DNA of 64,000 bases from Anarhynchus alexandrinus (Eukaryota; Chordata; Aves; Charadriiformes; Charadriidae), in the NCBI GenBank assembly GCA_008711295.1, contig VUYV01000019.1, positions 7,071,882 to 7,135,881 of the forward strand. The letters are read 5' to 3'. Below the pieces are notes generated by a model. The model saw only the letters and a list, made by a program, of their open reading frames with translations, searched no databases and was not told the DNA's origin. This document shows, one piece after another, positions 1 through 12,816 of this stretch. The stretch's first letter is position 1. Each line of letters begins with the position of its first letter. The position numbers and the translations under genes were made by a program.

Positions 1-28
1 ACTATTACGCATTCTACCCTTTCGGTTG

Positions 29-64
29 NNNNNNNNNNNNNNNNNNNNNNNNNNNNNNNNNNNN
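29..64. other. Assembly gap (36 Ns)
   Basis: Thirty-six consecutive N bases separate the first 28 bases from the rest. The gap abuts a T run, so it is probably a short sequencing or assembly failure at a homopolymer. The 28 bases before it cannot be interpreted alone. Confidence 0.99.
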
Positions 65-115
65 TTTTTTTTTTTTTTTCTATTGTAGCGGTTGTCTTTT
101 TTTTTTTTTTTTTTT
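65..115. repeat. Two poly-T tracts
   Basis: T15 (65-79) and T19 (97-115) are separated by 17 mixed bases. They could be the A-tail of a minus-strand retrosequence running into the gap, but no body of such an element follows on either side. Plain homopolymer is the simplest reading, and the run lengths may be wrong next to a gap. Confidence 0.9.
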
Positions 116-3100
116 GCCTTCAGTCCTGTTACTAGAATTTTCCTTTCTTCAAGTGGAAAATAGGTATTTGAACACGATGGTCTTAATCTACTCCATCCAT
201 TTTAAATTTTTTGCCCCTTTCACTGAACTGACTGACCCTCCAGCTCCCTTCAGTTTTGAACTAGCAGCAAATGTCATTACCTTTCAATAAATCCTTTTTC
301 CCATAGGTCACTCCTATTTGAAATGAACAAAATCTGTCCCTGGTATAAATTCTTGTCATATTCGGCTAGTCTCTGATTCAAAGACAGACATAAGAAACGG
401 ATCAAGTTCCACTCTATGTACCAAGAAATGCAGATTAAATAAGGAAAAAGAAAATAAGGGTAATATGCAAGGGAAACAAACAGTAGCATGGGAGAACCGC
501 GTGGTGCAAAGGAAAGCACACTGTAACACGAGAGGAAGAAGTAGCAGATTATAAGAGACAGAGAATCATTCAGGATGATGTGGAAATTTTTAAAGACCTT
601 TGCCCTTATGAATCATGTATGGAAGAACCAGTTGAGACTCCATAGACTGACAACTAGCAAATAAAATTTCATGGATGGTAATGTTTTCAGAGACCAGGGA
701 TAGCAAGGCCGACCTCACTATGTAGTTTGCTAACATAATTAGCTGGTTTGTTTTTGGAAGAGATGCTGGCAATTTTTTTCATTTTCGTTGGCTGGCATAC
801 AGAGCCTCTGGAGTATACTTACATCAAACGTTCTATTACCATTTTGATAAAGCACTTCCCAGCACCATTTCAGAGGCCCCTCATGAAATCTCAAAGATAG
901 GTTTTTGAGGGAACAAAAAGTAAAGCGAACAAATAAAGTCACTTCGCTAACCTTAATATAACTTTATTTTTATTCGGCATTCTAAATACTAATTGTGAAT
1001 AAAGTATTTCCTTGCATACCTTGCCGTATTATCCCTACCCACTGTAAGTGTTAGCTTGAATTTAGCTCCACTTGTGCAATGGCAGTCCCATACGGGAGCT
1101 AAAGCTGAAGGGGCCAATCCTATGAAGCTATACATGCAATAGGTTAATTCAAACACTCTTGCGTGAAAATCATGAAAGAGAGAGTAATCTGCATTTTGCT
1201 GGTTGAAGTTATAACTTAGGTCAACAGCACTAAACTTTCTGGTGTGGCTTAACGCACTTTTTGAACAAAATGAGCTATTTCTTGCCAAAGGCCAATCCTT
1301 ATTTATGTAACTGTGGCACTATTAGGGCTTTGTGCTGGCATAGGTATTTTAGTAAATAATTTGGGAGGGCTGTAATTCTGTAATTTGGGGGGTGGAGGGG
1401 TGGGGGTATTTTTGCTCCTATTCCTAACCAATAAAGATTTTAAGCAGAAATTAGATGCAACCAAGGCTTTGAAAATACTATTGTCCCTACCCACAAACTT
1501 TATATAGGTTCTTTTTGTGAATAGAGGAAGAAGGGACACTTGAGCTGAAAAGTATAGAAGATTCCAGACTGAAGAATATAAGAACAAATACTTTGCAGTA
1601 AATCTTGGAGGAACTGTTTGTTTGTAAAGAACTGAATCTATCACAGCAAAGATCTATGCAACGTCCTCATATTCATGCATAAAAAGTTGCACAATTTGAG
1701 AAGCATCAGATCTACTAAGCAAATCTTATAGGATGCCAGCACTCATATTTCTTTCAAGAAATCTTAGACAAAAATAGTGCAGCCCTCCCTTGGGTACTAC
1801 AGGATGATTTAAACTTCTCTTTACCTGAATTACTTGAGTCATAAATAATATTTGCTTAGTCTTGAGAGGAGTGCCGCCTCATTAAATAAGAGCATTATAA
1901 TTATTATGATCAGTTGTTTGAAGAAGTGATCAAAGAATTACCAGCAATCAGCAAATCCTTCTAGGCTGGAAATTAAGAAATAGTTGCACAGTGACTCTAG
2001 GAAGTAACTGTGGAGTTTGAGAAAGAAAAACAGAGTTGATTCAACAACACAGAATGTGCAGATCTGGCAACTAAGAATCTTATCTCCCTCTTCTACAAAG
2101 GAGACTGTAGTCAGAAGTGCTTTGGGGCAAGCAGAGTTCTCATATTCTTCAGCTATGGATGTATTTTCCTACAATCTACAGAAGCTTTATACCTCTCAAA
2201 TTTCCTCTCTCCCCTCAAAAAATAGTTGGATAATAATCACTGCTTGCCCTGAGTGTATCTGTGGGCTGAAGGGTATAACCTACGGTCCTTATGACAGTTG
2301 TAATTGTTACAATTCCTGTTTTACAACATACTCTAAAATAATGTAATTAGTTCTATTATCAGTTTAGGTGGAGGCTGAGCAGGTTCATTTATAGTTTATA
2401 CAGATACTTCTAAGTAAATATCCCTTAAAACAAGATTATTTCTGAAACTGACCTCTCACTGCATCTGTATCTCATCGTTCACTAATTATTACCACAAATC
2501 CATGATACTCCTCTCTTGCTCCTACATCAGACTATAGTTTTCCCCCTTCCTTCAAATTAACTTTTTTGACATAATCTCCTCTCTCTTTTTTTCTCTTCCC
2601 TCAGAATCAGTCTTATTTTCATTTCACATTGCCTATGGACGTGAAATTAAAGCTAGCGCTACTGTACACTGAAGAAATTATCATCCCTTGGATGTTCAGC
2701 AGCATGCACGTTCTCCTTTTCTACCTCCACTGCCACACTCTGTCCTTTCCAACTGATAACTCTACAATATAAAATGAAGTTTTAATTAAGATTGAAAAGG
2801 ATAGATTTTGCTAACAAAAGGCTCCAATCTGTTAAACACAAATGAAACTTAAGGATTTTTTTCAACATCTTAAATTATTATTTTAGTATCATTGTTCCAG
2901 TTCAAAGAAACTGCTCAGCACAAAACAGGTTTCAAAATGGAAAAATATCTTAATTAAATACATAAAAAAGAGAAAGTATTTCCTTTTGAAAAAGGGTCTT
3001 CTTTCATAATTTTTTATCTGCAAGCAATATGCAAAGTTAAGACCCATCCCAAGCACAGATCCTAAGCAGTCCTATTTCCAACTGACTTATACTGAGTATC

Positions 3101-3363
3101 AGCAAATTTCCTGCCTTTTTATCAGTCACATTATGATTATTTTGTCCTCTGCACTTCTCCAGAATATATGAACTAATACGAAAACCATTACTTGTGCATC
3201 ACTTGATATAAATTTTTACTAATATTTAGTTATTTCCTCAGTTACGACAACGGCAACAAAAAGAAATCATTAACAATAAGGAGGATAAATGTATTTTTAA
3301 CTGCCAATAGCATAAAATTCATCTCCAGAACAGGTTTGTTTGTTGGGGGTTTATTTTGGCCAC
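116..3363. other. Non-coding, no recognised feature
   Basis: AT-rich sequence with no recognisable repeat or exon. Open frames reach at most 113 codons (minus strand, 1303-1644) and none of the peptides resembles a known protein. A G-rich run with three G blocks lies at 1387-1406. A pyrimidine tract ending in CAG at 2576-2604 looks like a splice acceptor and is followed by 55 open codons in one frame, but nothing supports a real exon. Confidence 0.8.
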
Positions 3364-3432
3364 TAAAATAAAATAAAATAAAAAAACCAACCCAACCAAA
3401 ACCACAAAAAAACTCCAAAACAAACAAAAAAA
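3364..3432. repeat. A-rich AAAAT / AACC low-complexity tract
   Basis: About four AAAAT-type units are followed by a run of AACC/AAAC words, with almost no T after the first third. The reverse complement of this CA-rich texture recurs at 39918-39993 and 63605-63690. No transposon body is attached to it. Confidence 0.85.
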
Positions 3433-6400
3433 GCAGCTTTTGTTAGAAATTGATCCATCTTCTATAATAAGTTCTCAATGCAAAAATGTAGTCAGGAAGT
3501 CATAAATGGCAGCTATCAAATTGATTCCAGCATTAGCAATACATGTCAAATGGAGTCCATTCATCCTGCTTCAGAACAATGTCTCCTAAGAAGAGCATGC
3601 AACATGAGCAGAATCATTCTGCCTGTGATCAATGGCACAAGTGTGCTGAATAACCTCCCTGTGATTTGTTTTTAATGTAGGGTATATCTGTATTTGTCTT
3701 TTGTAAAGATTAGTATCACAAATATTAAAGTATTTTGCGATACAAACATCAGAGGGTTTAAGCTACCACCAAGTAAGAGGAGGGAAAAAAGGAAACCACT
3801 TTCTTAAGATCAGATTACTTACATAATTCACTTGATACAAAAGGCACCTCTAAAAAACCCTATCTCTAAATCCATACCTAATGTAAGGCTTTCATGTTGT
3901 TTCAAGGTAATTGAGCAATTGTCCCAAACACACCAGAGAATCAATGAAAAGGTGAGTTTCTACACTTCACTCGGCTGGCAGCACCAAAATATACATTGAA
4001 AATTGTCTATTCAGGTACGTATCAGCATTACACTAAAGCTGAGCTCTTTGAAACTTAGAAATAATACACACACAAGATCCTTTCTCTTATCAAGGGCTTC
4101 TAAATAAGAAGAGCGCATGCTATTTAATAACTAAAGGCTGTATTTAAAGAGAAAACAACCACCACAACAACAAAACAGAGGGAATAAAAATATAGCAACA
4201 TTCATATACTACATTAAATTTATGTCGTGTCTGAAAACAAAGCACAGATTATGCTTTTGATAGTTGGAGACATTATTCATGTGAATTTAAAAGACAAATA
4301 AGCGTCCAATATACCAGCAAACTAAGCTGAATTTAAACAAGAAGGAAAACTTAAGTAAAAACATAGACAAAAGCTAATTGAAACAGTTACAGGAGTGCAG
4401 AGAAGACAAATCCAATATTGTCAAAATAGCACAAGGTCTGGCATTTCAGTATTCTCAGCCAGCCTCTTTTGTTTGATTAAAATTTCACTTAGTCTTGCTG
4501 TCCATATTAAAAAGAAGCTATTTGTGCCCAGAGCTGTTCAATAGGCAGCAGCAGCGTGTTACACTTCAGCCCGTTTCTTGAGTCTGTCAATGTTTCCATG
4601 CCAGAGTGTTTCAGAAGTGCAGTTTCAGCCATTGTGCAGTGACTGAGTCAATGGGGTTAATGGTGCCAATGAATCTAATCACTTTGTGGCAGCAAAGGAT
4701 GTGTTTAAAACACTTGAGTTAGTCTCCCATCTGTGTCCCTTTCTTTTAAAAAAGATACCTGTGATAGTCTCAAAAGAGATGCAAACAAATTATTGTATGT
4801 GAAGAACAAGCTCTGCCTCCCCCACCACTCGCACTCTTACCTTTTCCAAGGTAGACCATTTGTTATTGGGGAACTGTGCCTATTCTGGGGATAGCAAAGG
4901 CTTCAGTCCCAGAGACTTTTCATCTTTCCCCTTAAAACTATTCAACCCAAACTATTTTCATTCACCTAAACCACTTTTTTTTTTTTTCCCCCCAGGCCTC
5001 TTGAATGCCCAAAATTCAAAATAGAGTCAGTGACATTTCTGGCACTTATGGCAAGCAGGTCATTATTTCTAGTGTTCAAAGGTCGATCTGGGGAGCACAG
5101 TGTTAGATGTCCAGATGAGAAAGCTGTAATTTTTCATCTGCAACATAGAGCCCACACCATCTTCAAGAGAGGCAGGCTGCCATTTCTAAAACCTAGGATT
5201 CAATCATTAAGAAGAAGGAACGCTGTAGAAACAGTTCCCTAATCTTCAGCTGATCTACTGAACACCTGTGATCACAGACACAAAATTCAAAGTTCTATAA
5301 TTTCTGTGCTGCACCTTTACCTGCATTTAAAAAAATAAATAAACCATTCTACAGCTGCTGACTGAACCACATGAACGTTGCCCCGCTCCAACTCACCAAG
5401 TATTTACCTGCATATTCCTTCAATCATGGGTGTAAACGCATCTTATTGTACTGGTATAAAGCAGTCCCCAAGAAGCGATGAATTGTGCAAGCTAGTATAT
5501 GAATTTTAAAAGCTGGGCAATACTCATCCAGAGCCAAGAGATACTAATAATTTGAACCTTAGCAAGCAAATCAGTGAAACATTCAGACTCTGCCACCATC
5601 TGACCTCGGGATCTCTGTAACAATGCAGAACTTCCATGCATAAACCAATTCTTGCTATTTCACTGTATCCCATCCCTAAAGCCTGCACTCATACTCTTTC
5701 ACTTGTTTTCCAATAAGTTGCATGGCATAAAAAAAAGAAATGAAACACATGTAGTCCACTGTTTCCTATACCAGTTGTTGTGGAATATCAAGTCGAGGGC
5801 TGCGATCCTTTTCTCCCATGTAAAAATTGTCCTTAAGATACGGGGAGATTTGAAGTTCCAGGATTAAAGCAGAGGTTAACAATGCCAGTTGTCCTAGGCA
5901 TGAAGGTAAATTGTATCTGTTTAGGGACTGGGAGACAATTAGAGATGGGAGAACAAACCACCAAATGAAACCATAGCTTCTTTCAATAGCTAAATTAATT
6001 TATTCAGTTGCCTGCTCCAATAAAAGCAAACAATGCTTGAAATAAAGTCCTTTCACACTTCTCCCTGCCACTCTACAAAGTCAAAACCTATTAACTGCAA
6101 CAAAATATTACGCTGCCCACACAATATTCTACTTGGGAAAAGTACGCGTGAAACATCTTGCAATAGCTACAAGTTTCTTAGCTTAAATATTAGATTGCAA
6201 CAGCTGATAGGGATAAAAACTTCAGAAAGTCTGAGGGGCATCTTAGCATGTTACTTTCTGGGCAAGAATGAGCTAAGTGAAAGAAAATACCATCTATTGT
6301 TACTAACTGTCATCTTGGGAGAAGAATCAAGCTAAGTTTCCTCAGCCAAATCCATTTTAACCAAGTCGGGAACGTTACCTCTTGTGCTCTGGAGGGAACA

Positions 6401-9400
6401 AGTAACATAATACCCGCCTGATTCTGAGGAAGGAGGGGGGAAGAAGGAAGCAAAATGCATTTTCTAAGTTTTGACCAGTGAATGCGCACTGTGATGAGAC
6501 CATACCAGAATGTGATTAGACCATACCAGAACTACAAAAAGCAAGTGTGATTAAAAAATGGATTAAGGAACCAGCCACTGTAAAGTGCTGCTTCACATAA
6601 CGGCCACAGATTTTGCTCCCGGATGAACACCACCTAAGACCTGTGTAGAAATGAACAGCAGAGAAATGCACCGATTCAATGTGTCTCCAGCAGTACGGCC
6701 AGGACAGAAACTCAGAAGGCAAGCAGCAGGGACAGAACCATCTGCTCTCCTTCGTATTGCATACTCCTTGACTATAATGGGATTACTGAGCACAAAAGAC
6801 AGCAGGTATCATTTATAACTCACCATATGATCTGTGACAAATATGCCATCCCTCTTAGACCTACAGACCTATTCAGTATGTCTCCTTACGCTATAACATG
6901 ATCCATCACTAGTCCCATTAAAATGAATAGGAAACAGTTTGTCAGTTAAGATACTGCAAACAGGAATGAGCAAATTCAAATTTAGTCCCACGTTACGCCC
7001 TCTTTTTAGGCCGCTGTGTGCCTCAGTCCATGAGCTATATACAGCAGCCTCTCCTAACCTGCTCGGCAAGTAAAACAGGCAGTTATATTGAGGATAAGAA
7101 GAAAATTAAAAACAAATTTTAAAAGTTTGCTTGGCTTTTAACAAAGACTTATGCAAATATTAAGTGTTGGGAAACGATGACTTGACAAAACCCTCAGCTG
7201 TCATTTTCTAAATCTTATTACTGTCATACAGTTTTGCTTACAGATCAGAGAAAAGACAATAATGTTTTGATAAATAATAAATGTTTTCATTTTTAATAGT
7301 TTCTGAGAAATCAAAGTGTGGGTGAAAGGTTTATTAGGTTAGAATTTCAGTACTGTTAATTTAAGTAGGGGGTGCTGAAGGAACAATATCAAATAGAATT
7401 TGAATATCAAATTAGTGAATTACAAAATGAGGCCCAACAGATTTGTACAAAATATTTCAGAGCTGCAGTGACTGCAGTTCTTGTTCTACATTACAGCCAT
7501 ATACCCAGTTCTCACTAGATCCGGATATTTAAATGTATTTTAACCAGACGTATTCATAGTTGAGAAATTCAAATTATTTTTAAAAGAACTTGATTGTTCC
7601 CTCTGAAAAGCCTGAAAATAAGTTGAACAATTTAATACTACACAATGGTCTACAGGTTTGTGAATGCCACATTGATAACATTGCTCTAAATGGCACCTAT
7701 TATTCCAACCTGAATGAGAAAAGGAAGAGGAAGGAAAACAATACATTTTACATGCAACCTATGTGCTAGCCAAAATAGCTCTTAATAAAAACTTTAAAGG
7801 GTAAACCAGACTATTTATGATATTTTAATGCAACCTTCTGTGTGGCACAGACCACAGAATTCCTCTAGTAATTCAAGCACTGAAGAGAGTACTTCATTCC
7901 TACTAAATAAGTTAACATTGTCAACCCCAATAAAACGTGCCTGAAACTAGAGCATCTTTTTGCTTCATTTACTTTTTCATTTCATGTACAGGCACCGCTG
8001 ATGGTCTCAGTACAGCTTGCGAAGTGGGTCTAATTAAAATCCTTTTAGTCTTATAGTGAACTGAGTAGAAAATGGAATAAAATTATTGCAGGGTTTTAAG
8101 GTTTTGATACCGGAGGAGCAGTCAGGCAAAAGTACAGTCAGAAACATACACACTATGGGCTTTTTCATGTGAAAAATGTCGACAATACAACAATATCTGG
8201 CTTTTAAATTTTCCATGTGTTTTCATCAGTATTTCTCACTGCATCTTACAGGATGTCTTACCGACCCCAGCTCCTGATACTACAGAAGAGGAAATGATGA
8301 AAGTCACATTGATATCCAATAGAAAAAGCTGGGAATTAAAAATGTTACAAGCCAGGGCTCAATCCAGTGCTGCCTCATTTGGAGCACTTTTCACGTTTCT
8401 TCTCTTGAATACTTATGCTATATAGGATATATCCCATAAATAAACCTATATATCGCACCGGTTGTTACAACTGAAGTGAATATAAGCATAATAACTGCCA
8501 TGATTTTGCAACAGATTTGGGGTCAGAGCTATTTAAGTGTTAATTGGAAATATGATTTTGATATCTTCATAGTTACATTCTCACTGAAATGTTCGGTAAT
8601 CCTTAATACATTTTCTCTCTACATTTCTCCATTTTAATGACTCTTTGTAATTGTTTCATTTGCACAGAAGAAATACTATTTTTATATCTTTCCTACTCAG
8701 CCTTTTCAAAGCGTAGTACCAGTCCTACAGAAGTGCACCTCAGTAAAATGGTTAGTAAGAAAACCCAAAGAGGAAGAGCTACCACTCAACTGTTTTCATC
8801 AGTTCATATAAGAGCCATGTTCTCACCAGTTTTCTGCTTCAGACTGAAAACAACTTTCTGGAGTTCAAAGTCAATTTATATTAAAATCCCCCTAAATGAA
8901 AAGTAAAGGAAGCTCCCAAAGACCCGTTTATCCAAACAGATGTTTGACAATGCTGGGATTTAACAGCTACCCAGAGTCCTCCTGTCCGTTCTTCCAGTAT
9001 CACCTCAGGTACTCTGCAAGTATATTGTGAAGGAGAATTTCACTCCATATTCGTTCCACAGGGAAGCGCCTTTTTTACCCCCATCTTTCAAAAATTATTC
9101 CTCGTATTTCACACAAGTGAATTCATACTAAAACCAGACGATTTTAAAGTATTGGTACCCCCACGTCAAGTTGCTATTATTATTTATGCAAAAAAAATAA
9201 GCATTATGAGCTCCACAGCTGAACACATCTACTTTGTGCTTTGTGTAATTGAGATGGATTTCAAAACTGAATCCTGTTCCACACATATTTTTTTAAAGGT
9301 TACTGGTATTTCATTTTACTATCACTAGCTCTGATTCTGCGTATGTGCATGTAGCTTTAAAATAGTATAGAACCATTAAATAGAACACTAGACATAAACC

Positions 9401-9555
9401 CACTTCAGCAGAATTTCTTGCATGAAAAAAGCTGTTTTCACCCCCAAAGCTGTACAGGGTTGCTTTGAGGACATGTATTCACCAAAAAGGTCTTTTTAAC
9501 TATGCTTGAATATTTCTTTATATCTACACAAACTTTTAACAGTCCCTTAAATGAC
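3433..9555. other. Non-coding, no recognised feature
   Basis: No exon, RNA gene or identifiable transposon was found in these 6.1 kb. Small open frames (up to 100 codons, 6033-6335 plus) give low-complexity or unfamiliar peptides. The part at 4440-4740 has less simple sequence than its surroundings and several homeobox- and SOX-like words; it is described as a candidate conserved non-coding element among the findings. Confidence 0.8.
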
Positions 9556-9636
9556 AGATGCTTTAATTAAAAGATATGAGAGATATAATCTCTAATAAAG
9601 ATATAATCTCTAATAAAGAGATGCTTTAATTAAAAG
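9556..9636 (+). repeat. Nested 18-bp direct repeats
   Basis: Two different 18-bp words are each present twice. AGATATAATCTCTAATAA occurs in tandem at 9581-9598 and 9599-9616. AGATGCTTTAATTAAAAG flanks the pair at 9556-9573 and 9619-9636. All copies are exact, so the duplications are probably recent. The order is outer, inner, inner, outer. Confidence 0.95.
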
Positions 9637-10974
9637 TAAACATTTTCTTATACAATACAAAGTCCGTTTTGTGTTTTAGCCCACCTGCTAATATTTCAAA
9701 ATTTTAAATATTTCTTGGTACAATTATAACATTTTAAAAGTCCATAAAAATTATGTCTCCAATTATCTGCTGCGGATGAAAAATAGAGATATCTGTTGCT
9801 TTTAATAACTTTGGCCATTTAGAGTGATAGCCACTTCAGTGCTAGAAAGAAAAGTGTTGGTAGTATCACATCTGTCACCTCAATCTGTGCAATACTGAGG
9901 GCTTTTAATCCGGGATGCTAAACATGGGTAGGCAGTTTGCTGAGGAGGGAAAGACATCATCTCAGGGCTTCAGCTGTGTGGAATATTTAGACTGATTATT
10001 TAAAATCTTATCATTTGGAGTACTTCACATTGTCTTTCAAATGAATAAAATTATTTTCTCAGAGACTAGAGAGGCATTTGGGATTGCAATTTTATACACA
10101 AAGCCTCATCCACAAAATTTTCTAAGAGACTTCTTAAATAAAAACCACATATTTTATACGCAACTGCATTAAAACATGTAAATAGGTATTACATATTGCT
10201 AAAATATATTCCCAGCAAACATTTTGTTACCATCAGTGGGCATAGCTCGGCACCAAACACAAACAGACATGCAAATCAGCACTACTTCAGACGGTATCTT
10301 TGATTACGTAACATCACATAAATTTAAACTAAGAATGAGATTTGAGCTGTTCTACAAATAATACAACATTCAACCAATACGTTGGCAACAATAGATCACA
10401 TCAAGACCAGTATTAGAGCTTAACTAAACATCATTAGAGCACAATTTCATTCTTCAGTCTAAAATCTATGTGCTTGAGCAAAAGAGCTGCTTCCTTTCAG
10501 CTGGCCCGGCTTCCACGCCCCGACACAAACCCACCACTTACACGCTACAACGACAGTCTCATGGAGAGCAAAAGCGTACAGTGGATGCTGTACTTTTCAA
10601 GAGGAGCAAAACTCACAAAAAGTTTTTACTATCCTAAGTGGCTGTTAATGGTGACATAATTAAATGATGAAGCATTTAGCTTACAACTACACTAAATGTA
10701 CAGTGGCGCAGCTCTGTGAAATGAAAATAAAGCTCTTCAGAGGTATGTCTCCTGTTATGACAAACCAAGCTCATTACTTCATTAAAGTGATATACTGATG
10801 CACGTAGACAATAACGAGACGGATACAGTATTAGTTAGGGAAAGAATGAAAGTTTCTAGTTCTTTGAAAAGGTTTATTTTTCAGCCAACAGAATAAACAA
10901 GCACTGAGAACACCGTGCGTGCAAAGGTTATGCAAAGACTAAGCCGAAACCTCCTACTGTGAACTTGAATCAAA
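9637..10974. other. Non-coding, no recognised feature
   Basis: AT-rich unassigned sequence. A 63-codon open frame at 10468-10659 sits in a slightly GC-richer patch, but its peptide is not recognisable. An exact octamer word ATGCAAAT lies at 10269-10276. Confidence 0.8.
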
Positions 10975-11663
10975 GAATCATAGAATTGTCTAGTTTGGAA
11001 GGGACCTTTAAGATCATTGGGTCCAACCATCAACCTAACACTGCTAAAAACACCACTGAGCCATGTTTCTCAGCACCACATCTACACATCTTTTAAATAC
11101 CTCCAGGGATGGCAATTCCACCACTTCCCTGGGCAGCCTGTTCCAGAGCTTGACAACCCTTTCAGTGAAGAAATTTTTCCTAATATCCAATCTAAACCTC
11201 TCCTGGCATAGCCTGGGGCCTTTTCCTCTTCTCCTATTGCTTGTTACTTGGGAGAAGAGACCGACCCCGACCTCACTACAATGTCCTTTCAGGCAGTTGT
11301 AGAGAGCGATAAGGTCTCCCCTCAGCCTCCTTTTCTCCAGGCTAAACACCCCCAGTTCCCTCAGCCGCTCCTCATCAGACTCCAGAGCCCTCACCAGCTT
11401 CTTTGCCCTTCTCTGGACACGCTCCAGCACCTCAATGTCTTTCTTGTAGTGAGGGGCCCAAAACTGAACACGGCATTCGAGGTGGGGCCTCACCAGTGCC
11501 GAGTACAGGGGGACGATCACTGCCCTCGTCCTGCTCACCACGCTATTCCTGATACAGGCCAGGATACCATTGGCCTTCTTGGCCACCCGGGCACACTGCT
11601 GGCTCATGTTCAGTCAGCTGTCGACCAACACTCCCAGGTCCTTTTCTGCCAGGCAGCTTTCCA
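10975..11663 (-). mobile_element. CR1 LINE, 5'-truncated
   Basis: A non-LTR retrotransposon copy that holds the 3' part of ORF2 and the 3' UTR. The 3' terminus is at the low-coordinate end, where the plus strand reads AATCATAGAATTG, the reverse complement of the ATTCTATGATT octamer repeats that end CR1. It is followed by the usual AGTTTGGAAGGGACC stretch. The 5' truncation is near 11663, where homology stops within the ORF2 part that encodes the LAEKDLG motif. Only one stop interrupts the recognisable coding part, so this is among the better preserved copies here. No target-site duplication is visible, as is usual for CR1. Confidence 0.95.
11044..11607 (-). pseudogene. CR1 ORF2 C-terminal fragment (reverse transcriptase 3' part)
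   Basis: An uninterrupted 187-codon frame inside the CR1 copy, the longest in the window. It encodes the region after the reverse transcriptase fingers and palm. Visible CR1 signatures are [15 protein letters not shown] near the start, [12 protein letters not shown] around residues 34-45, [16 protein letters not shown] around 54-69, [19 protein letters not shown] around 90-108 and [19 protein letters not shown] near residues 151-169. The frame continues upstream in the LAEKDLG region, but a TGA three codons before the Met breaks it. The endonuclease and the catalytic part of the reverse transcriptase are missing, so the fragment cannot mobilise anything. The antisense frames over it are shadows. 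Confidence 0.93.
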
Positions 11664-12636
11664 TTAATCTGGGATTCCAGTTTATCTGAAATACAGATTA
11701 ACTATATCTTAATGGAAAATAGAGGGAAAGTACAGATTCTTTCCAGAGCCATACGCAACGGAGGTTTTACAATTATTCTCAGAGGTGCAGGTAGTGTGTG
11801 AAAAAGTAAAGCGAGACGAACTTCACTTTGCACAGCTCCGTGCACACGCTGCACTGCTGGCTTGCCTATTTGATGCTGTCTAGCCATTCCTATTTTCAAA
11901 GATTCCATCTAGAGAGAAGCAGATACTTCTCATTTGGTTTTATATCCAACAGCCCCCGCTCTGTGTTTCTGGATTAACTCAGAAGTGGTGAATATTTACT
12001 CCCTGAATATTATAAAAGTTTTGTCCCTATTAATATGTGTTATCTGACTGCCTTAGGCTTTGGCTTCATACAACAGAAGAGACATGAAAGATACTGCTTC
12101 TAGCCAAGTACTGTCTCCCATTATCTTTAGCGCAAAGTAGATTGCTGTTACAGTGAATGGGAATTCCAAGATCTCTAGCCCTGAGACATACTATTATACT
12201 ACATTGATACTTTTCCTCAGAGAGAAATAAATACAGTAATTTCAATTAGTATTCCCTTGTATACTTCGCATTTTGGGACACAGTATTTAATAGATATGAA
12301 CGTTAACAGCATGAAGCTTACAGAAACTGCAGTGGGTAAAGCAGCACATCTTTTGGCCATGAAAAGAAGTAGCAGAAGAATATTACAAGGATGAGACAAC
12401 CAACTGTGCAACTGTACAGATTAATGGTATCTAATCACGCAACCAAAAATGTGAAACATTTGAATAGCAGTTAATATCTGGTCTGAGTTCCAGTCTTGCT
12501 TTAATATTCAGAAGATCAAGTCCAAATTGTTTGTTTTCTTGAGATGAGTATTTTAATTAGACTAAACATTCAAATTTTTTTTTTCCAAATATTTAATATG
12601 TACAATGTCTGAAGCTGCTAAATAATATCCAAGTTT
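11664..12636. other. Non-coding, no recognised feature
   Basis: Unassigned sequence between the CR1 copy and the old repeat cluster. Open frames here are at most 68 codons and not recognisable. Confidence 0.8.
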
Positions 12637-12710
12637 TCCAGATGGGAATACTGAGGCACAAGGCACGTAAGCGATTCATGGGACAGTAACTAACTAGCAG
12701 TCAGGCTGAG
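12637..12710 (-). mobile_element. MIR-like SINE remnant
   Basis: The plus strand reads CAGATGGGAATACTGAGGCA, then a decayed AAGCGATTCATGGGACAG and CTAACTAGCAGTCAGG. This follows, in order, the reverse complement of the MIR consensus (CAGATGAGGAAACTGAGGCA, TTAAGTGACTTGCCCAAGG, AGCTAGTAAGTGGCAG). Only the central part is left and many positions have changed, as expected of an element older than the bird radiation. Chance similarity is not excluded. Confidence 0.6.
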
Positions 12711-12732
12711 GCCATCCGTACTTCAGAGCTTT

Positions 12733-12816
12733 CACAGAAATCAAAGACAGAAGGGACCAAATCATCTGGTCTGACGTTCAGCCCACAGGCCATTAAATCA
12801 GGCCCAGTGTACCTTT
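12733..12816 (-). mobile_element. Ancient CR1-family 3' end (turtle/crocodile type)
   Basis: The plus strand reads CAGAAATCAAAGACAGAAGGG, then ACCAAATCATCTGGTCTGAC and CCACAGGCCATTAAAT. This matches in order the 3' end of old amniote CR1 families (TTCAAGGCCAGAAGGGACC, ATCATCTAGTCTGACCTCC, CACAGGCCATAGAA). It differs from the young avian CR1 ends elsewhere in the window (GGTTTAGGTTGGAAAGGACC). Body sequence is lost. Confidence 0.75.

Noticed and set aside
2576..2772. Splice-acceptor-like pyrimidine tract followed by 55 open codons
   Set aside because: Similar T-rich tracts ending in CAG occur at 16068, 48299, 50613 and 62904, as expected by chance. There is no donor, no recognisable peptide and no polyadenylation context.
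7010..7060. TGTGCCTCAG-like words suggesting a MIR or L2 remnant
   Set aside because: Only about 15 bases match and the neighbouring consensus blocks are absent.
11248..11667. 139-codon plus-strand open frame
   Set aside because: It is the antisense of the CR1 ORF2 fragment on the minus strand; the CR1 peptide is recognisable only on the minus strand.
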